A stretch of 64,000 nt of DNA from JAJCZZ01 sp964569085 (GTDB taxonomy: Bacteria > Gemmatimonadota > Gemmatimonadetes > Longimicrobiales > Gaopeijiaceae), in assembly GCA_964569085.1 (NCBI GenBank), contig CAZMTA010000003.1, forward strand, positions 124,001-188,000, written 5' to 3'. A program made the position numbers and the translations under genes. Shown here one piece after another: positions 53,388-61,773 of the stretch. How positions within the stretch are numbered: position 1 is the stretch's first letter; each line of letters begins with the position of its first letter. The notes beneath the pieces are model-generated. The model was not told the DNA's origin. It did not search any database and was given only the letters and a program-made list of their open reading frames with translations.

Positions 53388-53456
53388 GGCGGGCGGGGCG
53401 GGTGGCGGACGGGAGGAGGAGGGCCCGGAGCCCACCCCCGGGTCGGGCCCTTCTCC

Positions 53457-54353
53457 TCAGGTGGTGCGCGTGAGGGTGGGCTCCTTCTCCAGCGCCTCCA
53501 GGGTGGCGCGGTACCCCTCCTCGAGGAAGTACTCCACCGAATCGAAGTCGAAGGTCCCGTAGCCCTCCAGGCGGGGGCGCACGTAGAGCACCGGAGGGCC
53601 CTCCCACTGGGCCAGGAGGTCCCGGCGCCGGCGGTACGTCATGATGCCGAAGAGGCGGGCGTGGATCCCGATCATCCCCTGCTTCATGATGGACTCGGTG
53701 TCCATGGTCTCGCCGGACCCCACGTCGATCCCGATGATCCCGGTGGCCCCGAGCTCGGTGGCGCGGTGGAGCGCCAGCGGATGCTCGGCGCCCCCGTCCA
53801 CGTAGGCGGTGCCGTCCAGCATGGCCGGGGGGTACAGGACCGGGAGCGCGGACGAGGCGTAGACCGCCTCCACCAGGGACACGTCGGTGCGGGCCCCCAC
53901 GCCGAACCACTCGGTGCGCCCGGTGGCCAGGGCCACCGCGTTCATCTGGAGCGGGATGCCCAGCGCCGGCCAACCCTCCTCGGGAAGGAGGCCTTCGTAG
54001 TACTCGCGGAGGGCGTCGCCGCGGAAGACGCTGCTCTGCCGGATGCCGTTGAAGAGGACCGCGCGTCGGTTCACCCGCACGATGTCCTCCTTGCCCAGCG
54101 CCCGGGCCCGCTCCGTCATCTCCTGCCAGTCCACGCCGCCGGCGGCCAGCGCGCCGACCAGCGCGCCGATGCTCGTGCCCACGATCCCCTGGACCTCTAC
54201 TCCCGCCTCGACGAGGGCCCGCCAGGCGCCCACGTGCGCGAGCCCCTTCAGGCCCCCTCCCCCCAGGACCAGCCAGGGCCTGCGGCCCAGGGACCCAAGG
54301 CCGGAGGTCGGTGTACCCCTGCGCCCCGGGTCGGTGGATTCGACTGGAACCAT
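53457..54353 (-). CDS. Patatin-like phospholipase (RssA-like)
   Basis: 298 residues. Oxyanion loop LGGGGLKGLAHVGAW, catalytic Ser in VGTSIGALVGAL (GxSxG), and Asp in YVDGGAEHP, the patatin Ser-Asp dyad. Hydrolyses phospholipids or acyl lipids. No signal peptide, so cytosolic or membrane-associated. ATG 54353 was chosen because an upstream in-frame ATG (54434) would cover the divergent suf promoter. Confidence 0.86.
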   Translation of the reverse strand: MVPVESTDPGRRGTPTSGLGSLGRRPWLVLGGGGLKGLAHVGAWRALVEAGVEVQGIVGTSIGALVGALAAGGVDWQEMTERARALGKEDIVRVNRRAVLFNGIRQSSVFRGDALREYYEGLLPEEGWPALGIPLQMNAVALATGRTEWFGVGARTDVSLVEAVYASSALPVLYPPAMLDGTAYVDGGAEHPLALHRATELGATGIIGIDVGSGETMDTESIMKQGMIGIHARLFGIMTYRRRRDLLAQWEGPPVLYVRPRLEGYGTFDFDSVEYFLEEGYRATLEALEKEPTLTRTT

Positions 54354-54436
54354 GGTGGTCGGACTCTCTCTCGGGCGGTGGTCGATGGGTGGGAAATCAG
54401 CGTCAAACGGGCACGTTTCCGGGCCCGAACGCAACC

Positions 54437-54465
54437 TTGACCCCCTTCGGGGCCTTGTCTAGGTT
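54437..54465 (+). promoter_or_regulatory. sigma-70-type promoter of the suf operon
   Basis: TTGACC (54437-54442), a 17-nt spacer, then TAGGTT (54460-54465), 77 nt before sufC. It is followed by a strikingly AT-rich patch (54475-54505; includes AATCATTATTGATAAGC, a partial palindrome around ATCA...TGAT) in a GC-rich genome, a likely place for a Fe-S or iron regulator such as Fur, IscR or SufR. Which one cannot be said. Confidence 0.55.
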
Positions 54466-54541
54466 TCGATCACTGAAACACAGAATCATTATTGATAAGC
54501 GTTCCACTCAGCATAGACGAGCGTCGCGCTCGGAGAGGTTC

Positions 54542-55321
54542 ATGAGCGATCCCATTCTGAAGATCAGCGGCCTGAAGGCCAAGGTGGCCGACGAGGATCT
54601 GGAGATCCTCAAGGGCGTCGACCTCGAGCTCCCCAGGGGCGAGATCCACGCCATCATGGGGCCCAACGGCTCCGGCAAGAGCACGCTGGCCAAGGTGCTG
54701 GCCGGGCATCCCGGCTACGAGGTCACCGGCGGCCAGGTCCTCTACCGTGGCGAGGACCTCCTGGACCTCGAGTCCGACGAGCGGGCCCGGGAAGGGGTCT
54801 TCCTGGCCTTCCAGTACCCGGTGGAGATCCCCGGCGTGTCCATCGCCAACTTCCTCCGCACGGCCATGCAGGCCCGGCTGGAGGACGGCGAGGAGCTGGA
54901 CCTCTTCGACTTCCAGGACGAGCTCCTGGAGCGCATGGAGCTCCTGGAGGTGGACGCCTCCTTCGCCGAGCGGCCCGTGAACGACGGGTTCAGCGGGGGG
55001 GAGAAGAAGCGCAACGAGATCCTCCAGATGGCCGTGCTCCGTCCCACCCTCGCCCTCATGGACGAGACGGACTCCGGGCTGGACATCGACGCGCTCAAGA
55101 TCGTGGCGAACGGGGTCAACAAGCTGGCGGAGGAGAACGAGGACATGACCGTCCTCCTCATCACCCACTACCAGCGCCTGCTCGACTACATCAAGCCGGA
55201 CCGCATCCACGTGATGGTCGACGGCCAGATCGTGCGCTCCGGCGGCCCCGAGGTCGCTCACGAGCTCGAGGACGAAGGTTACCAGATGTGGCGGGAGCAC
55301 GAGTCTCCCGCCGGCGCCTGA
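54542..55321 (+). CDS. sufC: SufC: ABC ATPase of Fe-S cluster assembly
   Basis: 259 residues. Walker A GPNGSGKSTL, Q-loop in FQYPVEIPGVSIANFL, signature FSGGEKKRNEIL (SufC-specific), Walker B LALMDETDSGLD, His in LLITHYQRLL. Forms the SufBC2D scaffold that builds Fe-S clusters. ATG 54542 is preceded by GGAGAGG. First gene of the operon; sufB starts 11 nt later. Confidence 0.96.
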   Translation: MSDPILKISGLKAKVADEDLEILKGVDLELPRGEIHAIMGPNGSGKSTLAKVLAGHPGYEVTGGQVLYRGEDLLDLESDERAREGVFLAFQYPVEIPGVSIANFLRTAMQARLEDGEELDLFDFQDELLERMELLEVDASFAERPVNDGFSGGEKKRNEILQMAVLRPTLALMDETDSGLDIDALKIVANGVNKLAEENEDMTVLLITHYQRLLDYIKPDRIHVMVDGQIVRSGGPEVAHELEDEGYQMWREHESPAGA

Positions 55322-55331
55322 GGGAGGCACC

Positions 55332-56750
55332 ATGCCGCAGAACGAAGTCATCAAGGATCTCGAGCTCGACGACTATCAGAAGTACGACTTCGTCACCGAG
55401 GGCAAGCCGGTCTTCCAGTCCCAGCGGGGGCTGTCCGAGGAGGTCGTGCGCCAGATCTCGGCGCAGAAGGACGAGCCCGAGTGGATGCTGGAGTACCGGC
55501 TGAAGGCGCTGGAGGTCTACGAGTCCAAGCCCATGCCCACCTGGGGCGGGGACCTCTCCACCCTCGAGGACACCCTCGAGGACATCTACTTCTACGTCCG
55601 TCCCCAGGACCGCATGGAGCGCTCCTGGGACGACGTGCCCGAGGAGATCAAGGACACGTTCGAGAAGCTCGGGATCCCCGAGGCCGAGCGGAAGATCCTG
55701 GCCGGGGTGGGCGCCCAGTACGAGTCCGAGATGGTGTACCACTCGCTCCGGAAGGAGTGGGAGGAGAAGGGCGTCATCTTCGACTCCATCGAGGACGGCC
55801 TGAAGAACCACCCCGAGCTCTTCCGCGAGCACTTCGGCACCATCGTGCCGACGCACGACAACAAGTTCGCGGCCATGAACTCGGCGGTGTGGTCCGGCGG
55901 CTCCTTCGTCTACATCCCCGCCGGCGTCTCGCTGGACACCCCGCTCCAGGCCTACTTCCGGGTCAACCAGGAGCAGATGGGGCAGTTCGAGCGCACCCTG
56001 ATCATCGTGGAGGAGGGCGCCAACGCCCACTACATCGAGGGGTGCACCGCGCCGGTCTACTCCACGGAGTCGTTCCACTCCGGGGTCATCGAGATCGTCG
56101 TGAAGAAGAACGCCCGGTTCCGGTACACCACGATCCAGAACTGGTCGAACAACATGTACAACCTCGTGACCCAGCGGGCGCTGGTGCACGAGGGCGCGCA
56201 CATGGAATGGCTCGACGGGAACCTGGGCTCGAAGCTCACCATGAAGTACCCGTCCTGCTACCTGATCGGCGAGGGCGCCCACGGCGAGATCCTCTCCATC
56301 GCCTACTCCGGCGACGGACAGCACCAGGACACCGGCGGCAAGGTGGTCCACGCGGCGCCGCGGACCACCTCGAGCATCGTCTCCAAGTCGATCTCCAAGG
56401 GGACCGGCCGCTCCACGTACCGGGGCCTCCTGAAGGTGCACGAGGGTGCGGACCACTCCCGGTCGAACGTGGAGTGCGACGCGCTCCTCATCGACGAGAC
56501 GTCCCGCACCGACACCTACCCGTACATCGAGATCGAGGAGGACTCGGCCAACATCGGCCACGAGGCCTCCGTCTCGAAGATCGGCGAGGAGCAGTTGTTC
56601 TACCTGATGAGCCGCGGGATCAGCGAGGAGGAGGCCATGGCGATGATCGTCCGCGGCTTCATCGAGCCGATTGCGAAGGAGCTGCCGCTCGAATATGCGG
56701 TGGAGCTCAACAGGCTGATCGAGCTGGAAATGGAGGGATCGGTCGGCTAG
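55332..56750 (+). CDS. sufB: SufB: Fe-S assembly scaffold
   Basis: 472 residues, usual length. The N-terminal EPEWMLEYRLKALEVYESKPMPTWG and the beta-helix core with QNWSNNMYNLVTQRAL, SCYLIGEGAHGEILSIAYSG, HAAPRTTSSIVSKSISKG and RSNVECDALLID contain the conserved Cys and Glu residues used in cluster formation. GAGGGAGG stands before ATG 55332. Confidence 0.96.
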   Translation: MPQNEVIKDLELDDYQKYDFVTEGKPVFQSQRGLSEEVVRQISAQKDEPEWMLEYRLKALEVYESKPMPTWGGDLSTLEDTLEDIYFYVRPQDRMERSWDDVPEEIKDTFEKLGIPEAERKILAGVGAQYESEMVYHSLRKEWEEKGVIFDSIEDGLKNHPELFREHFGTIVPTHDNKFAAMNSAVWSGGSFVYIPAGVSLDTPLQAYFRVNQEQMGQFERTLIIVEEGANAHYIEGCTAPVYSTESFHSGVIEIVVKKNARFRYTTIQNWSNNMYNLVTQRALVHEGAHMEWLDGNLGSKLTMKYPSCYLIGEGAHGEILSIAYSGDGQHQDTGGKVVHAAPRTTSSIVSKSISKGTGRSTYRGLLKVHEGADHSRSNVECDALLIDETSRTDTYPYIEIEEDSANIGHEASVSKIGEEQLFYLMSRGISEEEAMAMIVRGFIEPIAKELPLEYAVELNRLIELEMEGSVG

Positions 56751-57029
56751 GGGGCGGCAGCTCCCGACCCTCACGGTCGTTGAGGGCTTGAAATCGGCAC
56801 AGGGCGTCGTCGCGTTCCGCGCCGTGACCTGCGAAAGGGCGCTGCCCTTCCTCGGTCCCGGTGCTCACGCTCCTACCCCTGCACTCGATTTGAAGCCCTC
56901 CTGGGGGCGCCTCCGGCTGCCCTCGCGAGCGGCCGTCTTCCTTCGCTGCCCTCCCGCCGGCGCTCGCCTTCGGCGTCGCTGGTGGTCGGACGGACACGCA
57001 TCTGATCTTCTGAACTGATCGAAATAGAT
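56751..57029 (+). other. Structured intergenic element between sufB and sufD
   Basis: 279 nt inside an otherwise compact operon, with no plausible gene. A near-perfect 15-nt inverted repeat (GAGGGCTTGAAATCG at 56782-56796 and CGATTTGAAGCCCTC at 56886-56900, one mismatch) encloses about 90 nt that holds a smaller hairpin (AAGGGC/GCCCTT, loop GCT). The right part is pyrimidine-rich and T-richer than the genes. Weak 76- and 109-codon frames cover it on both strands but lack start signals. It could be an interspersed repeat, a small non-coding RNA, or an mRNA processing or attenuation site. Confidence 0.5.
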
Positions 57030-58385
57030 ATGGCAAACGCTTTAGCCCAGGCAGGCCTCATGGAAGGCGTAACGGACGCGCTCAACCAGGACGCGGTGGA
57101 GGCCCTCTCCGCCGACGAGCCGCAGTGGCTCCAGGAGCGGCGGCGCCACGCGTGGGACGTGTACGAGCGCACGCCCATGCCGACGACGAAGCTGGAGGAG
57201 TGGCGCTACACGGACCTCCGGCGGAAGCTGGACCTGGACGCGCTGCGGCTCTCCGAGGCCGAGACGGCGCCGGACGATCCGTCGGCGTGGCCGGAGAAGC
57301 TCCGGGCCACCATGGACGACGACCGGGCCGCCTCCGGGCACATCGTCTACATCGACGGCCACGTGGTGCACACGGACATCGAGGAGGAGCTCGGCGAGAA
57401 GGGCGTGCTCCTCATGTCGCTGCACGAGGCGGTGGAGTCCCACCCCGAGCTCCTGCAGAAGCACCTGGCCACCGACGCCGTGCCCCCGGAGGAGGGGAAG
57501 TTCGCGGCGCTGAACGCGGCGCTCTGGAACGACGGGATCCTCCTCTACGTGCCCCGGGGCGTGAAGCTGGAGAACCCGGTGCGCATCACCCGGTGGCTCA
57601 GCGAGTCGGGCACGGCCTACTTCAGCCGCGTGCTGATCGTGGCCGAGACCGCCAGCCAGGTCTCGTACGTGGACGAGGTGGTCTCCGACGACTTCGAGGA
57701 GGACACCTTCGTCTCCACGGCCGTGGAGGTCGTGGCGCAGGACGGGGCGCAGGTCCAGTACGTCTCCCTCCAGCGCATGGGTCGCGGCGCCTTCTTCCAG
57801 TCGGTCCAGCGGACGCTGGCCGGCCGGGACGCCACCCTGGACACCCTCAACGTGGCGCTGGGCGCCTCGGTGACCCGGGTCGACCTCAACGCCCGCCTCC
57901 TGGGACCCGGGGCGAACTCGGACATGCTGGGGCTCTACTTCGGAGACGACGACCAGCACTTCGACTTCAACACGAGCCAGGACCACGTGGCCCCCAACGC
58001 CCTCTCGGACCTCCTGTACAAGGGGGCGCTGGACGGGGCCAGCCGGGCCGTCTTCCGCGGCATCATCCGGGTGCATCCCGGGGCGCAGCGCACCGACGCC
58101 TACCAGACCAACCGGAACCTCCTCCTCAGCGGGGACGCCCGGGCCGACTCGCTGCCCAACCTCGAGATCGAGGCCGACGACGTGAAGTGCTCCCACGGGG
58201 CCACCGTGGGGGAGCTCGACGAGGACGCCAAGTTCTACCTCATGAGCCGCGGCCTCACCCGGCTCCAGGCCGAGCGCCTGGTGGTCCTCGGGTTCCTGGG
58301 CGAGGTGCTGTCCCGTCTGCCCCTGGGCGGCGTGGCCGACAAGGTCACGAAGGCCATCGAGGACAAGCTCCAGAAGCACATCTGA
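57030..58385 (+). CDS. sufD: SufD: Fe-S assembly scaffold partner
   Basis: 451 residues. N-terminal WLQERRRHAWDVYERTPMPTTKLEEWRYTDL, then the SufBD core: KFAALNAALWNDGILLYVPRGV, VNPVRITRWL-like stretch, ARLLGPGANSDMLGLYFGDDDQHFD, SDLLYKGALDGASRAVFRGIIRVHPGAQRTDAYQTNRNLLL, and SRGLTRLQAERLVVLGFLGEVLSRLP. It pairs with SufB on SufC2. Confidence 0.95.
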   Translation: MANALAQAGLMEGVTDALNQDAVEALSADEPQWLQERRRHAWDVYERTPMPTTKLEEWRYTDLRRKLDLDALRLSEAETAPDDPSAWPEKLRATMDDDRAASGHIVYIDGHVVHTDIEEELGEKGVLLMSLHEAVESHPELLQKHLATDAVPPEEGKFAALNAALWNDGILLYVPRGVKLENPVRITRWLSESGTAYFSRVLIVAETASQVSYVDEVVSDDFEEDTFVSTAVEVVAQDGAQVQYVSLQRMGRGAFFQSVQRTLAGRDATLDTLNVALGASVTRVDLNARLLGPGANSDMLGLYFGDDDQHFDFNTSQDHVAPNALSDLLYKGALDGASRAVFRGIIRVHPGAQRTDAYQTNRNLLLSGDARADSLPNLEIEADDVKCSHGATVGELDEDAKFYLMSRGLTRLQAERLVVLGFLGEVLSRLPLGGVADKVTKAIEDKLQKHI

Positions 58386-58429
58386 CCCCGCCGCGCCGAT
58401 CGGCGCGCCCCAGAAGGACGGAGCACCGC

Positions 58430-58747
58430 ATGGCCAACTGGCATCGAGTCGCCGACGAAGGAGACGTCGCCCCGGGCACCCTCAAGGGGGTGCGGGCGGA
58501 GAAGGAGCTCATCGTCCTGGCCAACGTGGACGGCGACGTCTACGCGCTGGAGGACGTCTGCTCCCACCAGGACTTCCCCCTCTCCGACGGGGAGCTGGAC
58601 GGCTCCGACGTGATCTGCATCCACCACGGGGCCCGCTTCGACGCGTGCACCGGGAAGAACAAGGCGCTTCCGGCCATCCGGCCGGTTCGCTCCTTCCCCG
58701 TGGAGGTCCGGGACGGCGGGATCTTCGTGGACCTGGAGGGGGCGTGA
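58430..58747 (+). CDS. Rieske-type [2Fe-2S] ferredoxin in the suf operon
   Basis: 105 residues. Cluster motifs CSHQDF and CIHHGARFD (CxH ... CxxH), with the aromatic-ring-hydroxylase ferredoxin pattern of VLANVDGDVYALED before them. The same kind of gene sits in the suf operons of Actinobacteria and may supply electrons or act as a first recipient of clusters. ATG 58430; overlaps sufS by 4 nt. Confidence 0.9.
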   Translation: MANWHRVADEGDVAPGTLKGVRAEKELIVLANVDGDVYALEDVCSHQDFPLSDGELDGSDVICIHHGARFDACTGKNKALPAIRPVRSFPVEVRDGGIFVDLEGA

Positions 58748-60006
58748 GCGCCCCCGCCGGCCGCGGCGCCGCCCCGGCCCTGGACCTGGAGGCCGTCCGC
58801 GCCGACTTCCCGGCCCTGGACCAGCAGGTGGCGGGCAAGCGGCTCGTCTACCTGGACAACGCCGCCACATCCCAGAAGCCCACCGCGGTCCTGGACGCGC
58901 TGGACGGCTACTACCGGCGGGACAACGCCAACGTCCACCGCGGCATCCACGAGCTCTCCCGACGCGCCACCGAGGCGTACGAGGAGGCCCGGCGGAAGGT
59001 GGCGGCCTTCGTGGGCGCCGATCCCGGCGAGATCGTCTGGACCCGGGGCACCACCGAGGCCATCAACCTGGTGGCCTGGGCATGGGGCACGGCGAACGTG
59101 GGCGAGGGGGACGAGATCCTCCTCACCGAGATGGAGCACCACTCCAACCTGGTGCCGTGGCAGCTCCTGGCCGCCCGCACCGGCGCCACCCTCCGTTACG
59201 TGGGCCTCGACGACGACGGCCGGCTGATCCTGGACGAGCTCGACGAGCTCCTGGGCGAGCGCACGAAGCTCGTGGCCGTCTCCCACGTCTCCAACGCCCT
59301 GGGCACCGTGAACCCGGTCCGGGAGATCGTGCGGCGGGCCAAGGCGGTCGGCGCCACCGTCCTCGTGGACGGAGCCCAGGGGGCCGTGCACCTCCCGGTG
59401 GACGTGGCCGAGCTGGGCGCGGACTTCTACTGCTTCAGCGGCCACAAGATGTGCGGCCCCACGGGCATCGGGGTCCTCTGGGGCCGCCGGGAGATCCTGG
59501 AGGCCATGCCCCCCTTCCAGGGCGGCGGCGAGATGATCCGCCTGGTCCACAAGGACCACTCCACGTGGGCGGAGGTGCCGCACAAGTTCGAGGCGGGCAC
59601 CCCCAACATCGCGGGAGCCGTGGGCCTGGGCGCCGCCGTGGACTACCTCTCCGGGGTGGGCATGGACGCCGTCGCGGCCCACGAGCGTGCGCTGCTGGCC
59701 TACGCCCTGGAGCGCCTGGGGGAGATCCCGGGCATCCGGATCTTCGGCCCGCCCTCGGTCGAGGACCGCTCCGGCGTGGTGCCCTTCACGCTGGGGGACG
59801 CCCACCCCCACGACATCTCCACGATCCTGGACGCCGAGGGGGTGGCGGTGCGCGCCGGCCACCACTGCGCCCAGCTCGTCATGAAGCGCTACGAGGTGGC
59901 CGCCACCGCGCGGGCCTCCTTCTACCTCTACAACGGCCGGGACGACGTGGACCGGCTGGCGGAGGCGCTGGGCGTGGTCCAGGAGATCTTCGGCGGGCCG
60001 TCCTGA
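58744..60006 (+). CDS. sufS: SufS: cysteine desulfurase (group II)
   Basis: 420 residues from GTG 58744, which overlaps the Rieske gene stop (GTGA). YLDNAATSQKP, TRGTTEAINLVAWAWG, HHSNLVPWQ, VDGAQGAVHLPVDV, CFSGHKMCGPTG (Schiff-base Lys) and RAGHHCAQLVM (catalytic Cys) are all present. It supplies sulfur from cysteine, normally to SufU, which follows. Confidence 0.95.
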   Translation: MSAPAGRGAAPALDLEAVRADFPALDQQVAGKRLVYLDNAATSQKPTAVLDALDGYYRRDNANVHRGIHELSRRATEAYEEARRKVAAFVGADPGEIVWTRGTTEAINLVAWAWGTANVGEGDEILLTEMEHHSNLVPWQLLAARTGATLRYVGLDDDGRLILDELDELLGERTKLVAVSHVSNALGTVNPVREIVRRAKAVGATVLVDGAQGAVHLPVDVAELGADFYCFSGHKMCGPTGIGVLWGRREILEAMPPFQGGGEMIRLVHKDHSTWAEVPHKFEAGTPNIAGAVGLGAAVDYLSGVGMDAVAAHERALLAYALERLGEIPGIRIFGPPSVEDRSGVVPFTLGDAHPHDISTILDAEGVAVRAGHHCAQLVMKRYEVAATARASFYLYNGRDDVDRLAEALGVVQEIFGGPS

Positions 60007-60027
60007 CCGGAGGCCCCCCGGATCCGT

Positions 60028-60057
60028 TTGAAAGCGCCGCCGCGCCACCCCTACATT
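60028..60057 (+). promoter_or_regulatory. Possible internal promoter in front of sufU
   Basis: TTGAAA (60028-60033), 18-nt spacer, TACATT (60052-60057), 9 nt before ATG 60066. If used, transcription would begin at or next to the start codon. A GAGG 5 nt before the ATG also allows normal initiation on the operon mRNA. Confidence 0.35.
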
Positions 60058-60065
60058 GAGGCATC

Positions 60066-60518
60066 ATGGAGACTCCCCAGCTCGGCTCGCTCTACCAGCA
60101 GCTCATCCTCGAGCACTACCGGAACCCGCGGAACAAGGCGGAGCTTCCGGACAAGACGGTGGAGATCCACATGGCCAACCCGGTCTGTGGCGACGAGATC
60201 CGGCTCCAGCTCCGCATGGAGGACGACCGGGTGGCGGAGGCCAAGTTCCAGGGGCAGGGCTGCTCCATCTCCCAGGCCTCGGTCTCCATGATGACCGGGC
60301 TGCTCCAGGGCGCCTCCACCGACGAGGCGCTGGCGCTGGCCCGCCGCTTCACCGAGCTGATGCACGGGAACGAGGAGGCGGCCAGCGACCGCTCCCTGGG
60401 CGACCTCCGGGCCCTGGCGGGCGTGAGCAAGTTCCCGGTGCGGGTGAAGTGCGCGCTCCTGGGGTTCGACGCGCTCCAGGAGGCGCTGAAGGAGTCGGAC
60501 GCGGGAGGGGAGAGCTGA
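60066..60518 (+). CDS. sufU: SufU: zinc-dependent sulfurtransferase
   Basis: 150 residues. LYQQLILEHYRNPRNKAEL, the cysteine sites NPVCGDEI, GQGCSISQASVSMMT and VKCALL give the Zn-binding pocket, and the insert of 18-20 residues before the last Cys marks SufU rather than IscU. It accepts persulfide from SufS. Sixty nt separate it from sufS. Confidence 0.94.
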   Translation: METPQLGSLYQQLILEHYRNPRNKAELPDKTVEIHMANPVCGDEIRLQLRMEDDRVAEAKFQGQGCSISQASVSMMTGLLQGASTDEALALARRFTELMHGNEEAASDRSLGDLRALAGVSKFPVRVKCALLGFDALQEALKESDAGGES

Positions 60519-61060
60519 GCGAGCGGGAGGTCCACTCCGCCCATCTCGCCGACACGCCGGCGGGTCCGCTCACCCTCTGGGTCTCCCCGGCGGGCCTCCG
60601 CCACCTCGAGTTCGGCCCGCTCCCCGAGGAGGACCACACCGATCCCCGGGAGCGCTGGCCCGAGACGCTGACCCTGGCCGTCCGCCAGATCCGGGAGTAC
60701 ATGGACGGCCGGAGGCGCGTCTTCGAGCTCCCGCTGGACCTGGAGGGCACCACGCCCTTCCAGCGCTCGGTCTACGAGCACCTGGTCCAGGTGCCCCACG
60801 GGCGCCTCACCACGTACGGAGAGCTGGCCCGGGCCATGGGCCGCCCCGACGCGGCCCAGGCCGTGGGCCAGGCCGTGGGGGCCAACCCCCTCCCCGTGGT
60901 CATCCCCTGCCACCGGGTCGTGGCGTCCGACCAGCGCCTGGGCGGATACAGCGGAGGGCTGGCGGTGAAGGTGGCGCTCCTGGCCGTGGAGCGGGTCCAG
61001 GTCGAGGGCGCGACGCCCACGAGCCGCGTCCACCCCGAGGTCCTCCGCCTCGACCTCTGA
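60515..61060 (+). CDS. ogt: Methylated-DNA-[protein]-cysteine S-methyltransferase
   Basis: 181 residues. DNA-binding FQRSVYEHLVQVPHGRLTTYGELARAMG with the Arg finger, then the active-site VVIPCHRVVASDQRLGGYSGG (PCHRV Cys, essential Glu replaced by a later helix as usual). It removes alkyl groups from O6 of guanine. No ATG, GTG or TTG exists in frame near the expected start; CTG 60515 overlaps the sufU stop (CTGA) with GGAGGGGAG in front, and a GTG about 70 nt upstream lies within sufU. I use the CTG. Confidence 0.82.
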   Translation: MSEREVHSAHLADTPAGPLTLWVSPAGLRHLEFGPLPEEDHTDPRERWPETLTLAVRQIREYMDGRRRVFELPLDLEGTTPFQRSVYEHLVQVPHGRLTTYGELARAMGRPDAAQAVGQAVGANPLPVVIPCHRVVASDQRLGGYSGGLAVKVALLAVERVQVEGATPTSRVHPEVLRLDL

Positions 61061-61154
61061 GGCGGGGCCCGCGCGGCCCGGCCACGAACCCCGGGAGCGG
61101 GGGAAGTGTATTCCCGTTTCGATCCCGCCGACCCACCCGTTCCCAGCCCGCGCC

Positions 61155-61763
61155 ATGACCCGACGCTCCCGTCCCGTGATCCTCCTCGCCGCCCTCTCCC
61201 TCGCCGCGTGCGGAGGAGGCGACGCCGACGACGCCGAGCCCCGGGTGGCCATCCAGGACACCACGGCGCCCCCCATCGAGCGCCGGCCCCTGGACGAGAC
61301 GGACCGGACGGGCCTGGAGCCGATGAACCTGGTGATGGAGCTCCCCTGGACCGAGAACCAGGTGAGCCGGGACCCCACCCCCGCCGCCGCCACGGCCACG
61401 CTGACGGACGTGGAGGTCCTCTCCACCGAGGCCTTCGACCGGGTGATCTTCTCCTTCTCCCGGGACGCCGCCTATCCCGGATACCAGGCCCGCATCGTGG
61501 AGGACCCGTCCGCCCTCGCCTGCGGCGGAGAGGAGCCCCCGGTGGCCGAAGGGCCGGTGCTGGCCGTGACGCTCACGCCCGTGGCCCCCGGGAGCGGCGT
61601 GGAGACCGGCGTGCGGACCTTCGGGCAGTCCCTCTTCCAGGAGGGGGGGATGGCGTGCCGGCAGGACGACGGCGTGACGTGGGTGGCCCGGCTCGACGAG
61701 GGGGCCCAGGTGCGGGTCCTCGAGCTCCGGGATCCGCGGCGCCTCGTCGTGGACCTCCGGTAG
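61155..61763 (+). CDS. Lipoprotein with AMIN-like domain
   Basis: 202 residues. Signal ending LSLAAC, an acidic and Pro-rich linker, then TLTDVEVLSTEAFDRVIFSFSRDAAYPGYQARIVED and ARLDEGAQVRVLELRDPRRLVVDL, the AMIN-like fold whose members bind peptidoglycan or localise wall enzymes. Divergence from the ogt gene is 94 nt with AAGTGTATTCCC as a possible -10. Confidence 0.72.
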   Translation: MTRRSRPVILLAALSLAACGGGDADDAEPRVAIQDTTAPPIERRPLDETDRTGLEPMNLVMELPWTENQVSRDPTPAAATATLTDVEVLSTEAFDRVIFSFSRDAAYPGYQARIVEDPSALACGGEEPPVAEGPVLAVTLTPVAPGSGVETGVRTFGQSLFQEGGMACRQDDGVTWVARLDEGAQVRVLELRDPRRLVVDLR

Positions 61764-61773
61764 GAGCCGCCCC

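Noticed and set aside
56788..57018. 76-codon plus and 109-codon minus frames in the suf spacer as genes
   Set aside because: TTG-type or missing starts, no ribosome site and no recognisable domain; the inverted repeats explain the region better.
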